In this document: positions 46,401-56,695 of the stretch, in pieces
How positions within the stretch are numbered: position 1 is the first letter of the stretch
How the letters are laid out: every line of letters begins with the position of its first letter
Notes under the pieces: model-generated
Seen by the model: only the letters and a program-made list of their open reading frames with translations
Told to the model about the DNA's origin: nothing
The model's database searches: none
Position numbers and translations under genes: made by a program
Source of the DNA: Mytilus trossulus
Taxonomy: Eukaryota; Mollusca; Bivalvia; Mytilida; Mytilidae
Reading direction: 5' to 3'
NCBI RefSeq assembly: GCF_036588685.1
Contig: NC_086374.1
Coordinates: 27,706,886-27,770,885, forward strand
Length of the DNA stretch: 64,000 bases

Positions 46401-48531
46401 AATGCACCTGCTTCTTCGTAGTTTCACATATATTTTACCGCTTCTCTTCTATTTCTCTAACAGCGAATACCAAGATGATGGGTTATTAATTATAAACTAA
46501 ATGTTTTTCCGTAACTTTACTTGTCAAGTACAAAGAAACATATTATAATAGATAGATAAAAGCATTAAAAGAGCGCTTCAAATTTATATTTACTTATTTG
46601 ACTCAAATTCTCATATTTGATGCATATAAAACTTGAACGTATATATATCCAGATTATAGAAAGTCTAAAATAAATAAGTTATAATACATAGGCCCGATAC
46701 TATGTATCAACCTTTTGTGTGTATTTTTTAGTCTTGACGCCATCTAATTAACCATTGTAGTGTCCGACGAAGACTGCCGACGATCATATAACCCGAAATA
46801 AATAATTGTTATTGTTTGTGTCATTTTGGTCTTTTGTGGATTTTTGTCTCATTGGCAATCATACCACATCTTCTTTTTTTTTATATACTAATACATATTT
46901 AAATAGATAATGAACTCGTGGAATTGGATTTTTTTAGGTCTATTTGATTTCATATAATAGGTAAAATGTATTTGTTAATCATCGTTTTTACATTTAAAGG
47001 AAGGAGTTTTTGTGGATTGAATCAGTCAATAAAATGGTTTACACTTGATTCCATTTCGATGTTGACACTTTTTTCTATTTATTAACTGAACATACATAAT
47101 TCATGCGTTACCATTTCCTGCTAAGGGATTTAACTGAAAATTTCACATGAATTGCCAGAGAATAAATCCTTACCGTTGTTTCATAGCTTATTTTAACCAA
47201 ATCAAAACAAACTGGCTTTTAAATTGTTATTTAACTATTTTACTTTCATTATTGATTGAAAAAATAAAATCATATTGTTTTTACAAATCGTAGCCAGTAA
47301 ACCTTTGAAAAGATAAAAAAGAAAATCGTCAAAACAAAACAAGTCAACATAGATGAAGTCGTCAGTCGATAGATATAAGCATAGTTGGTATGAGAGCCAA
47401 TGAGACAACTCTCTATTAGTCTTCAACACGGAGCCTTGGCTCACATGGAACAACAAGATATAAAGGCCACAGTAATGACTAATGTTATACCATTGAAACG
47501 GGAAAAACAACGGTCTAATCGAGATAAGAAACGAGAAACGAGAAACACTTACTTAATCATGATCCACATCAACAACGAAAACCTTCACCCTAATCTGAAA
47601 CAATAGTGTAACATCACAACATAGAACGACAAACTATAAAATATCAATTTAAATGGCTTTAACTCGAGCAATAGACTCCTTATTGGATTTATTGCGCTTT
47701 AGTGACTAGTTTTTTTTTTGTTTTTTTTGAATTTTCACCTATTATCACGAATAAGATAGTAAATAGCTGAAAACTTAAGGAAGCGACCATTATAATCAAA
47801 ACAAGATTTAAAATTCAGTCAATGTGGGATAAATCGTCAGTCGACTACTGATTGGACTGATTGCCCTTTAGTGACAATTTTTGCAGTCGATTACCTGTCA
47901 TGTGTTACTACCCCGTGGCTTTCAAATTTTTGGGATCAAGTTTAATCCATAAAAGTCCTACGGATACCTTTGTAGTATCTTTTTTGTACGTCTCCTCTTC
48001 AATCAAAAATGAAAAGGTTGACCATCTTTAAAAGTAAGACAAATAACAAGACCGTTTTCAAAGATTCTGGATTTGTTGCCACTTCGCTTCAATGCAGTTG
48101 AGTATATCTCATCAAATTCTATGAAAATTATTTCTTAAATTTTCCAACCAATACAAATAATTGGTTTTATTATCATAGAGATGTATAAAAGTTGTAGTAC
48201 TAGGATTAGAGAAAGACAACCATCATGGTAGTCATAGAACTTTGCAAATTCATGTTTTTTTCCTAAAAAATAAATTGAACATTTTAAGATTTTCCTGATT
48301 AATCTCAAACATATATATATGTGTATTATTGTCAAAGAAAAGTGAGCTTTTTTTCTTACAGGAAGAGACAATTTTGTTCGTTGTTTCCACTGTGGTGGTG
48401 CTTTAAAAGATTGGAAGTCAGGGGACGATCCCATGAGTGAACATGCCAAATGGTTTCCACAGTGCAGTTTTGTTAAAGATAATTATGTTGGAAATGTTCA
48501 AACGCCATATCAAGATGGTGCCCACTTATAA
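40379..48531 (+). CDS. Ig-TM-BIR receptor gene, seven coding exons
   Basis: Exons 40379-40445, 41937-42251, 42932-43010, 44064-44188, 45149-45238, 46094-46333 and 48362-48531 total 1,086 nt (361 aa plus stop). All introns are GT-AG and the reading frame closes exactly through every junction. Predicted order: signal peptide (residues 1-21), one Ig domain (about 23-127), an acidic stalk, a hydrophobic helix (about 155-177, [15 protein letters not shown]), a basic stop-transfer KQRRKKR, a charged cytoplasmic linker, and a BIR domain (about 272-346). BIR domains bind caspases or IAP-binding motifs and normally occur in cytosolic IAPs; here one would sit under the plasma membrane of a type I receptor. 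No RING, death or kinase domain. The product is a prediction without transcript support, but frame, phases and two recognisable domains agree. Confidence 0.8.
40660..41530. repeat. Intron 1 repeats: SINE-like piece and ~97-bp tandem units
   Basis: 40675-40740 matches the SINE-like family (AGAAGATGTGGTATGGGTGC). 41090-41175 is a reverse copy of the family at 48870. About 41318-41510 shows two units of about 97 bp containing AGCAAAATGAAAGACAAGA. The 95-codon frame at 40643-40930 is intronic and starts in the SINE-like piece. Confidence 0.5.
41937..42251 (+). CDS. Ig-BIR exon 2: immunoglobulin domain
   Basis: Acceptor TTTTTACAG, donor CAGTG|GTATGT, phase 1 at both ends as usual for Ig exons. 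Core residues: Cys in LKLFCKV, Trp in KRWFGG and Cys in VTYKCSY preceded by VEDMN. Extra Cys pair DNCCV. N-glycosylation sites NMT, NVT and NVT. Confidence 0.85.
42932..43010 (+). CDS. Ig-BIR exon 3: acidic juxtamembrane stalk
   Basis: Encodes [20 protein letters not shown] and the approach to the membrane. Acceptor GGCTTGTAG, donor ATTGT|GTATGT; phase 1 in, phase 2 out. Without splicing it would stop after four codons, which could give a secreted form. Confidence 0.65.
43520..43790 (+). pseudogene. Penelope-like RT fragment in intron 3
   Basis: The frame VLDKLCGFD, then [19 protein letters not shown] (from 43595), matches a conserved reverse transcriptase block of Penelope-like elements. 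Stops and shifts follow at once. A decayed fragment only. Flanking pieces of the SINE-like repeat lie at 42630-42735 and 43885-44010. Confidence 0.65.
44064..44188 (+). CDS. Ig-BIR exon 4: transmembrane segment
   Basis: Acceptor GCTTTCAG. Encodes the helix [19 protein letters not shown] and then [12 protein letters not shown]. Donor AATG|GTATTA, phase 2 in and phase 1 out. Confidence 0.8.
44850..44918. repeat. 20-bp minisatellite in intron 4
   Basis: Three and a half units of ATATACAGGTTAAACATAAT. Confidence 0.85.
45149..45238 (+). CDS. Ig-BIR exon 5: cytoplasmic linker
   Basis: Acceptor ATTTGCAG, donor AAAAAG|GTGAGT, phase 1 at both ends, 30 codons rich in E, K, N and Q ([19 protein letters not shown]). 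Confidence 0.75.
46094..46333 (+). CDS. Ig-BIR exon 6: linker and N-terminal half of BIR
   Basis: Acceptor ATTATTAAAG (weak pyrimidine tract), donor TTATG|GTAAAT, phase 1 at both ends. Linker, then [16 protein letters not shown] and the [10 protein letters not shown] helix/turn of a BIR domain. Confidence 0.75.
46790..47640. repeat. SINE-like repeat pieces in intron 6
   Basis: 46800-46880 (reverse: GTCTCATTGGCAATCATACC) and 47375-47640 (forward: GAGAGCCAATGAGACAACTC, then AACGGTCTAATCGAGA). The small open frames here lie in these repeats. Confidence 0.5.
48362..48531 (+). CDS. Ig-BIR exon 7: zinc-binding half of BIR, stop
   Basis: Acceptor TTTTTTCTTACAG. Encodes [16 protein letters not shown] and [14 protein letters not shown], supplying the CX2C, His and Cys zinc ligands. 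A short tail follows, with TAA at 48529-48531. An AATAAA at 48799-48804 may be the poly(A) signal. Confidence 0.85.
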
Positions 48532-48869
48532 TTAAAAATTTTGTATTATAAAGGCGAATGCTCATTACAATTTCATCAAATTGTAACGACGATTGCCAAA
48601 ATTTACTTTTTTTTGCAATTGAGAACGTTGAGCTTGAACAACATGCTAAGTAATGATAAAAACTACAGATAACTAGAATTAGTATAAAGGGTTAGACTTT
48701 TAGATATTTCGGAAGGAATTATATGAATGGATTTAAAAAAAAAGAAGGCTGGCCTTGTAAGAACTGGAAGTATGACAGTATGAAAATGAATAGTCTGTAA
48801 TAAAAAATGCAGGATATAATTGTGTGCAAAACTGAAAATATTTTGATAATTCGTAAAAAAAAATCTCAG

Positions 48870-49063
48870 TTAGAGGTTTGGCTAGCTGCAAAACCAGGTT
48901 TGATCCACCATTTTCTACATAGGAGAATGCTTGTGCCAAATCAAAAATTACAGTTGTTGTCCATTCGTTTGATGTGTTTGAGATTTTCATTTTGCTATTT
49001 GATTAGGGACTTTCCAATTTGAATTTTCCTCAAAGTTCGGTATTTTTGTGATTTTACTTTTTA
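48870..49063 (+). repeat. Dispersed repeat with CCAGGTTTGATCCACC core, copy 1
   Basis: ACCAGGTTTGATCCACCATT, then a CCATTCGTTTGATG stretch, ending GTATTTTTGTGATTTTAC. Copies 2 and 3 lie at 50182-50377 and 53839-54028 in the same orientation, and a reverse piece at 41090-41175. Confidence 0.7.
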
Positions 49064-50181
49064 TTAGCTTTTTGACTTCACATTTTGTTTTTTGTTTATC
49101 ATAATTGTAGTAATGGTATATTCGTGAATAAAGTTTAAAGCTATATGCTATTTTAACATTATAACACCTTATGAAAGCTATTACTCTGAGACCATATGAA
49201 CATACTCAAGGTTTCTCCCTTATGTATTTAATCATACTATTTTACCATTATATGTTGTTAACTTTATACAACCTTGAAATTAAGCCATTTAAGTGATCAA
49301 AGAATAAGGACAATATTTATCCTCTATGAGCAATTTTTTTACTCCAACCTTTTCGTTCATGATAGGATTGTGTGTGAGTATGTCAAGCAGCAGATACGGT
49401 ATAAAAGTGTTAAGAAAGAATTTTGTATTACATGTTTATTGTACAAATCTTTGTTTATACTGTGCATATTTATATAAACCAATTTACAAAATTTACAAAA
49501 AAGTCTATGTAGTAATGAGGGTTAATTCTTAACAACGATGAAAGCAGGTCTAGTAACCGCTCGAAAACCGTCCATCCGTGCCAAAGATTTCGGGTAGAAA
49601 ACTTTCTTCACAGTTTGCTTGGCTTCTATAACAGATAATGTGTTTATATTTTGTTTAGCGTTTAATCAATTATAAATTTGCAGCTGCAAATTCTTTTTTT
49701 TGTCCAAATGTTATTACACTCATTGTACAAGGAAACATTCATGTGTAATCCCTTAACATTACACCAATGCCTGAATGGAAGTACCGTATTAATGCCCAAT
49801 TCAACGTTTAGGGCATCATCTTAATCCGTTATGCTAATGTACATATTTATCCTTAAAATATTGCGTGTACACCCAGTATTGGTATTGTTTATTTATAACT
49901 GACCTTACTTTGAGTTGATTTGTGTTCCATCAGATGCATTTTATTTGTTTTAAAAATATCTTTGCTATTTGGTTGGAATCGTATTGATATGTTTAACTTC
50001 ATTTGTATTTACTACTTTTGATTGTTTATACCTTTTATTTATGTAATACATGTAGTAAGTATTCATGTACACGCATGTTATCAACATGATGTACCCATAT
50101 TTTGACTATTTTATTAATTGTGACTGTTTATTTAACGCATCATGTAAATGTAGCGGAATTTGATGAGACTGTTATTAAAGT

Positions 50182-50377
50182 GAGAGGGTTAGCGCTATAG
50201 AACCAGGTTTAATCCACCATTTTCTACATTTGAAAATGCCTGTACCAAGTCAGGAATATGACAGTTCTTGTCCATTCGTTTTTGATGCGTTTTGTTTTTT
50301 GATTTTGCCATGTGATTATGGACTTTCCAAATTGATTTTCCTCTGAGTTCAGTATTTTTGTGATTTTACTTTTTTCT
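50182..50377 (+). repeat. Same dispersed repeat, copy 2
   Basis: GAGAGGGTTAGCGCTATAG, CCAGGTTTAATCCACCATTT, ending in GTATTTTTGTGATTTTAC. Confidence 0.7.
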
Positions 50378-51837
50378 GGTAGATAAAGATTGCATTGAAT
50401 TGTGCTAATGACCATTTGTACTGCGATTTTGATTTGATGGTTGGTTTCAGTTATGGGATGTTAACCTGTTGTGCCCTAAACAAAGTATTTGTTAAGCAAG
50501 TCTTATAATGACGTCAGATACTCCTGTGTCTATATTTCAAAAGTTTTTATCCATAGTGAAAATATTTTTATGTGTTCATGTAGTTGACTGGAATTCATCG
50601 CATTTTGATTCGTCAATTTTTGCGCGAGTTAAATGATGTTTGACGTTTTTTTCCTTTGGTAATAATGCACCAATAGGGCGCTAACTTATGAAATTGTCTG
50701 ACATCTTTTTCAATCAATGTTATGTCTCTTGAATATTCATAATTATTTTGAAGACTATATATGTTCGAAGTAACTACATAAGTGTTCATGAAAACTGACA
50801 GTCCAAAATCAGACAGGCCCACCATTTGTAGGGTGTTCTCGTGGTACTAATGTTCAGCTAAAAGTTTGTTGTGGTTTTACTTTTGTTTTAGGCTGTCTGG
50901 TATTTTTGTAAAATACAAAAGCTACAAACCTGGATGATGATGTGTGTAACCTATGTCACCTTATCTCCTCCACAATGCCGTGTAATGGTCGATTACATGT
51001 CACTATGAGGTAGAAATCGAATCCCATTATTTTAGTTGTACAATAATGAGTAAAAGAGACTAAGATGAAAAAAGGTAACACCTTTCATATAACATGTATA
51101 ACTTAAAGCAATAAATGCCTATACATACTTTAACGACGGGTGTTTGATCTAATCTAACGACGGTGGGGTTTCCGAAATTTTCATTATCAATTTTACTGTT
51201 TACAATAAAATTTGAATTTAAATACTAAAAAAATGTTTTTTAAAATGGCTTTGGTTTTTTTTTGGAGTGTATCACATTACTAATGATCCAGATACATATG
51301 TCGTACACATTGAAATCAGTGTCTTATCACTGGACTGTATCAAAACAAACGTAATGAATCGAAAATCATTGTCATATTCATGACTTGTTACACGCATTTC
51401 TCGGAAAATGATGGTTCTACTTAGCTTAACCTCACACTTTTTTTTACAGTTATTTATATTTCCGTTTTAATAACAAAATTTGGGTATTCAACCAACAAGT
51501 AAACCAACGACCTCATCCGTCACAACTGGGCCGATTCCGTACCGTTATAGAAGGAGAATATCGGATCCTGCCGATGATTGTTGAGTGCCAACGACCTAAC
51601 ATATATACTGATAAATCAATAAACGAAAAGGTTATATAACAAAAAGCAGTCAACGACTTCCCGAATTATTGGCTCCTGACTTATAGAATGTAAAACAATA
51701 AAATTGTCTAATGTTTGCACCTGTCCTAAGTCAGGAATCTTATGTACAGTAGCTTGTTTATGAAGTTCATACGTGTTTCTCGTTTTTATATAAATTAGAT
51801 TGGTTTTCCCGTTTAAATGGTTTTACACTAGTAATTT

Positions 51838-51985
51838 TTGGGGCCCTTTATAGCTTGCTGTTCGGTGTGAGCCAAGGCTCCGTGTTGAAGACCGTACCTT
51901 GACCTATAATGGTTTACTTTAAAAAAAAAAATGTTACTTAGATGGGGAGTTGTCTCATTGACACTCATACTACATCTTCCTCTAT
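51838..51985 (-). repeat. SINE-like repeat, reverse orientation
   Basis: GGGGCCCTTTATAGCTTGC, CTCCGTGTTGAAGACCGTAC and a CATTGACACTCATACTACAT end. Confidence 0.55.
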
Positions 51986-52401
51986 TTATTTCATTTCTAA
52001 CTGTAAATATTTTGGTATCGTAGATACTTATAATCAGATGATCAACTAACAGTAATCAACAATCTTATCACAATCTGCATTTAAATTTTCAAACCTGATT
52101 ATTTATTCTGATTCTGAAAAAGGTGCCCTATGCCAGCTAATCATCCCTACCACTCCACATCGTTGGTAGATGTCAAATAACTGTCGTCAATGTTCAAAGC
52201 TTGACGTTTAATGTTACATTCTATTCAGAACGGAAGAAACCGAAGTTTTATTTATATAATTTTTATTATCAATAATTAAAATTACAAATATTGAATAAAA
52301 ATGAGAATGGAAATATTTTTCAAGGTCCGCTGCTGCTATCTAATACATTGATCTTTGAATCTCGCATTTGTTCTGTTCTCTGGGATTAAGAACATATGCT
52401 A

Positions 52402-52778
52402 CTAAACTTGAAGAATAGAGAGACAAGATTCTTCACCACCAAATACATACATGTGAAAGTGTCTTGGTGATAATGATATTGTGTCATTCACCTCCAATCG
52501 TTCAATAATTGACGTCGAAGTGGTTTGGTAATAGCCCGACATAGATGAGAACGCATCCGCTATTGTGTAGTTGTTCTTTAGGATATCGAAAGAATATCTG
52601 GTGGTGTTGGTTTGAACGAATACAGTGATCAGATACAAACCAGCTTTTTCTGCGGTAAATATTCCACTCTTTTCCAGTGATTTTGTGTTGTTAATACCAT
52701 GTGCAGTTCTAATTTTTTTGAACGGTATTGCTTGTCCATGAGACACATTTGCGTTTATTGAACATGCAGTAACAACGG
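52402..52778 (-). CDS. C1q gene exon 5: C1q domain
   Basis: Acceptor TTTTTATTTCAG|CC, phase 1 in; stop TAG at 52402-52404. Domain cues: VTACSINANVS, IPFKKIRTAHG, the GIFTAEKAGLYLI strand, SMSGYYQTTSTSIIERLEVND, MYVFGGEESCLSILQV. The longer 164-codon frame from 52896 is read-through into the intron. Confidence 0.85.
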
Positions 52779-53581
52779 CTGAAATAAAAAGAAAATAATG
52801 ACTTATTGACATGGTTTTAAATTTAAAATATATGGTATGTGTGAAAAAGATGATGTGGAGGTATAACGTCAATGACGGATGAAAAGCGGACGACACATTT
52901 AACCAGAAAAGACATCCAAGTTCAACATAGAGTCCTAAAACTTTGCCATATTACGAGATTTTAACTGTCTCGGACGAAGATAAACTATAGTAACAATTAT
53001 CAGAGAATATTAACTCCATATTTTGTTGTTTTGACCAAAGATCAGTAAGCATTCACTGGCTTAGGAATACGTTCATTCATAAACCGCCTTGCATATTCAC
53101 TAAATATACTTTTTTTCATTTTTCAAAACTTTAGTATAGAGCTGCGTCAGATAGAAATCTACCTTATGCACGTGCATATATAAGACTTTGATTGATTTTG
53201 GAACATTCAAATACGAAATAAAATTTAAATATTACACGGTTTTGTAGGGTTTTTATATCAGCTAAGACAGTTACAGGCTTTGCATAAAAAACAAATCAGC
53301 CGGAAATTAGATGACATATGTATTGATATTTATTTGCATGTCGTCGAATTCTACTCGACACTGTTCATATGTGGAACAATCGGCTATTTTAAATCATATA
53401 CCTCATATGACAAGTAAATGACATTACATGTGACATTTCTGTTATATTAAAAGTGACAATTCATCAATAAAATGTACATGCTTTTTAATGAAAAGAAGAA
53501 TTTCTATATTTTTTTGGTAATGTCAGGGACAAAATAATGTTTTTTTTCTTCAATATTTCTACATTTACATAATTTCGATAC

Positions 53582-53677
53582 CTTTTTGTGCTGCTTGTTC
53601 CAATTTACGTGTTATGTTACTTTGGTTCGACTGTAAACTGAGTATTCTTTTATCAACATCGCTGTCTGTTTCCTTTA
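53582..53677 (-). CDS. C1q gene exon 4: coiled coil
   Basis: Acceptor TTCTTTTTAG, donor AAAAAG|GTATCG; 96 nt, phase 1 at both ends. Encodes VKETDSDVDKRILSLQSNQS and more heptads. Confidence 0.7.
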
Positions 53678-53838
53678 CTAAAAAGAAATGGCATACGAAC
53701 ATTGGTAATTGTGCTCAGTTTCAATTTTACTAAAGGCGAATATTTCAGTGCAGTACCCCTATATATATAGCGTATGTTTGTTTTGTTCACGCATCATTGT
53801 CAAAATAAGGGAATTTGAAAACGACTGTCGTAAAAGTG

Positions 53839-54028
53839 AGAGGTTTAGGGCTATACAACCAGGTTTAATCCACCATTACCTACGTAAGAAAATGAATGTA
53901 CCAAGTCAGGAAGATGACAGTTGTTATCCATTCGTATGATGTGCTTGGTTTTTTTTATATTGCCATTTGATTATTGACTCGGTTTTGAATTTTCCTCGGA
54001 TATCAGTAATTTTGCTTTTTTACTTTTT
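53839..54028 (+). repeat. Dispersed repeat copy 3, in intron 3 of the C1q gene
   Basis: GAGAGGTTTAGGGCTATAC, CCAGGTTTAATCCACCATTA, then ATCCATTCGTATGATGTGC; same family as 48870. Confidence 0.65.
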
Positions 54029-54710
54029 AGAACAAGAAGTATTACATTTATAAAATCAAACTTGAAATATCTGTTCTTTTAAACAATTGCATTTTCCCTG
54101 CACTGCAAAAGCTTTATGAAATCAGTTTAGATTTTGGACCCAAATTGGACCTCTTATAAACCAAATTTAACATCATATAAATCTTATTGCTCATTAAATA
54201 ATACAAAGTTACTGTATCATCAATACACCGGTAATATGCATACATTGTATTTAAGCACAATTATGAACAAAATTGTATATGTTTCTATCGTGGGTACCAC
54301 CTTTTGTAAATCGTGAAATTCTTAACTATTTGATTTAGCGGTTTTGACGAATTATTTTTACAAGCATGTATGCCACAAAGGTCAAGAATGCGTGATTATT
54401 ATTCACCCATGAAACTTGTGTCACAGATGATCTCGAATGTGACCCTTATATTGTAGCAAGCAGTTTTGTCCACCACAGTTACTGAATATGATATATCATC
54501 AGCCATTTGCTTGATCATTATAAAAGGGTGTCACTATAGGACACAGTACACTATAATGTACTTGAACTGTCTATCATTTTAACGCACCTGCCTGATATCA
54601 CGTCTTCCCTTTTTTTTTTTTTATCTATGACTAATAATTTTACTGTTCTCTTTTCGGTATTTTTTCATTAATCAATGTCATTTTGAAAACCTATATCTAA
54701 TAAATTTTAC

Positions 54711-54821
54711 CTTTCTCTGATATATTGTGGACTTCTTCCAGTAATGCGTTGTAAGCAGCAACATTCTGAGCTTTTTCTATAGTCTTTATTTTGTATTCTA
54801 TATGTTGATCCATTTTATTGA
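54711..54821 (-). CDS. C1q gene exon 3: coiled coil
   Basis: Acceptor GTCCTTTCAG, donor GAGAAAG|GTAAAA; 111 nt, phase 1 at both ends. Encodes NKMDQHIEYKIKTIEKAQNV and so on. Confidence 0.7.
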
Positions 54822-55301
54822 CTGAAAGGACATTATTGAAATGTGTACCTTTATATGAACTATATCACTGGTCTTTATTCATTTTTGATACTAACGTTAC
54901 TATTTTTGTTGTCGACGTAGGAAATAAGAATAAATAATAAAAAAATAACTTGAAACATTGAAATCTTTTCATCAGTTATACCAACAGTGATCGTTAAAGA
55001 AGAACCGCACATATATTTAATAATGCATTACTATTTGAAAAAGTAAGACAATCCGTAGAAGAATTTAAGCATTTACGTATATATTTAAATTTATTCTTTT
55101 TAATGCCCGATGTTCGTTTATTGCGTGGACATTGTTCAGACAGTTTAAAGTTCATAATGTATAGATGTGAAGTTTGAATGAATATGTAATATTGAATTTG
55201 AAATGAAAAAAAAAAATAATAGTCAAAATCTTGTTTTAGTTCGGATTTTTATACAAAAAAAGATATAGCAATATGCCTTGCATGTTAAACATTATGTATA
55301 C

Positions 55302-55397
55302 CTTGTTCAAAACATTGGCTGATATTTTGTTCTAGATTAGAATATGTTAAATTCTGTTGCTCTGTGAGACGTAACGTTGTGTTTTTCAGTTTTCTGT
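55302..55397 (-). CDS. C1q gene exon 2: coiled coil
   Basis: Acceptor TTATTTCAG, donor GAACAAG|GTATAC; 96 nt, phase 1 at both ends. Encodes RKLKNTTLRLTEQQNLTYSN and so on. Confidence 0.7.
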
Positions 55398-55883
55398 CTG
55401 AAATAAGAAGGTGGTATGTCAAAGAAATTTTTAAACCAGCAATAGATAGAAATCAGTTTTAAAACTGCCATAATCTTCTTAACCCCAAGCATTGGTCAAA
55501 TAGAAACACTTCAATCAATTCCAATCGTATATAATATCACAGAGCCGACATGTATGTTTTCCTCACAAAAAACTTGAACTAACATAGTTGTCAAGAGATT
55601 AATTAAAAACTTTGAAAATTTATTACAAAATAATAATTTCAAGGACAACTACAACAAACTTGGTTGTCTTGTTTTTTTATATTTTATTTTAGGTAATATA
55701 ATAATAGAACTTGACCTGCTAATAATTGTCAATTTTGCTCAAACAAATTGCTTTTGGGTTGATAAACATTTCAAAAACTGCTGAGTATCAATATACTCAA
55801 TTTGAGCAACAATGGTTATGTGTGTGACTTTGTTTCAAATCCCTGGATACATTTTATTTTTAAATATATTCCGTAAGGAATAT

Positions 55884-56053
55884 TTAGGTAAAGTTTGGTA
55901 TATGTATCTCAGTAGTTTCAAAAATGCAATAGCTAATATTTCCTATTTGGTCGCATGAGGTAAAATACTTAGGTAAAGTTTGGTATATGTATCTCAGTAG
56001 TTTCAAAAATGCAAAAGCTAAAATTTCCTTTTCGGTCACATGAGGCAATACTA
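55884..56053. repeat. 85-bp tandem duplication in intron 1 of the C1q gene
   Basis: TTAGGTAAAGTTTGGTATAT starts at 55884 and again at 55969, with few differences. Confidence 0.85.
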
Positions 56054-56272
56054 GACAATACGATTAGAAAAAGTCTTTATAAGACTTAAGAATAAACGGG
56101 TACAATTGTTTTTTTTTTCTCTGTTTATAAAAGAATTTTTTATCAGTGACTATACTATTTTTTCATGACTGATTACATAACTCTCTGAAGGTAAAGGTGT
56201 ATAGCAAACATTTGTGTCTGTGCATTTAAATGATCTTAAATAATAATTTTTGAAATAATCTTGTGCTTTTAC

Positions 56273-56695
56273 CTGTTTTCTGAATCATGTCCAAAAGTGC
56301 CAGAAAATCTTGACTCCTTGCGTTTATTTCGTTCTTCATAGAAGCAAGCATGTAATTATTGTCCTGTATTACTTTCTCCAAATGTTTGGTGTCATTTGAT
56401 AGTTTTGGTACACTGTTCAGCCATTTCTGTAAGACCACTATATCTTTTTCCATTTGACTTCGTTTAGCATCTATTACTGCTTTGTTTTGTTCTGCCGCAA
56501 TCATATACTTGTTCAATGAGGTGGTATTATTACTTAGATTAACAAGTTCACTTTTAAGCTTCCATATTTCGCTGAGAAGAATTCCAGCATCATGTTTTTG
56601 TTTTGTTGATTCGTTTTTTAATATTTCGACGTGTTCATACAACTCAGTTTGAAATGATTCAAAACTCATATTTAAACTATGAATGTTAGTGTTAA
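56273..56695 (-). CDS. C1q gene exon 1, 3' part (after the insertion)
   Basis: Open through the whole segment in the frame that continues exon 1: NTNIHSLNMSFESFQTELYE, then heptads to DMIQKTG. Donor CAG|GTAAAAG at 56273/56272, phase 1. The ATG at 56669 is internal to the original frame and could at most act as a secondary start. Confidence 0.75.

Larger units (their letters stand above)
48532..52401. other. Intergenic region between convergent genes
   Basis: Contains three dispersed repeats (48870-49063, 50182-50377, 51838-51985) and otherwise unassigned AT-rich DNA. Candidate 3' UTR sequence of both flanking genes lies at its ends. No supported coding frame. Confidence 0.5.

Noticed and set aside
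52779-52896. N-terminal 39 residues of the 164-aa C1q frame as a second signal peptide
   Set aside because: A good splice acceptor at 52778 in the right phase places this stretch in an intron. An alternative promoter cannot be fully excluded.
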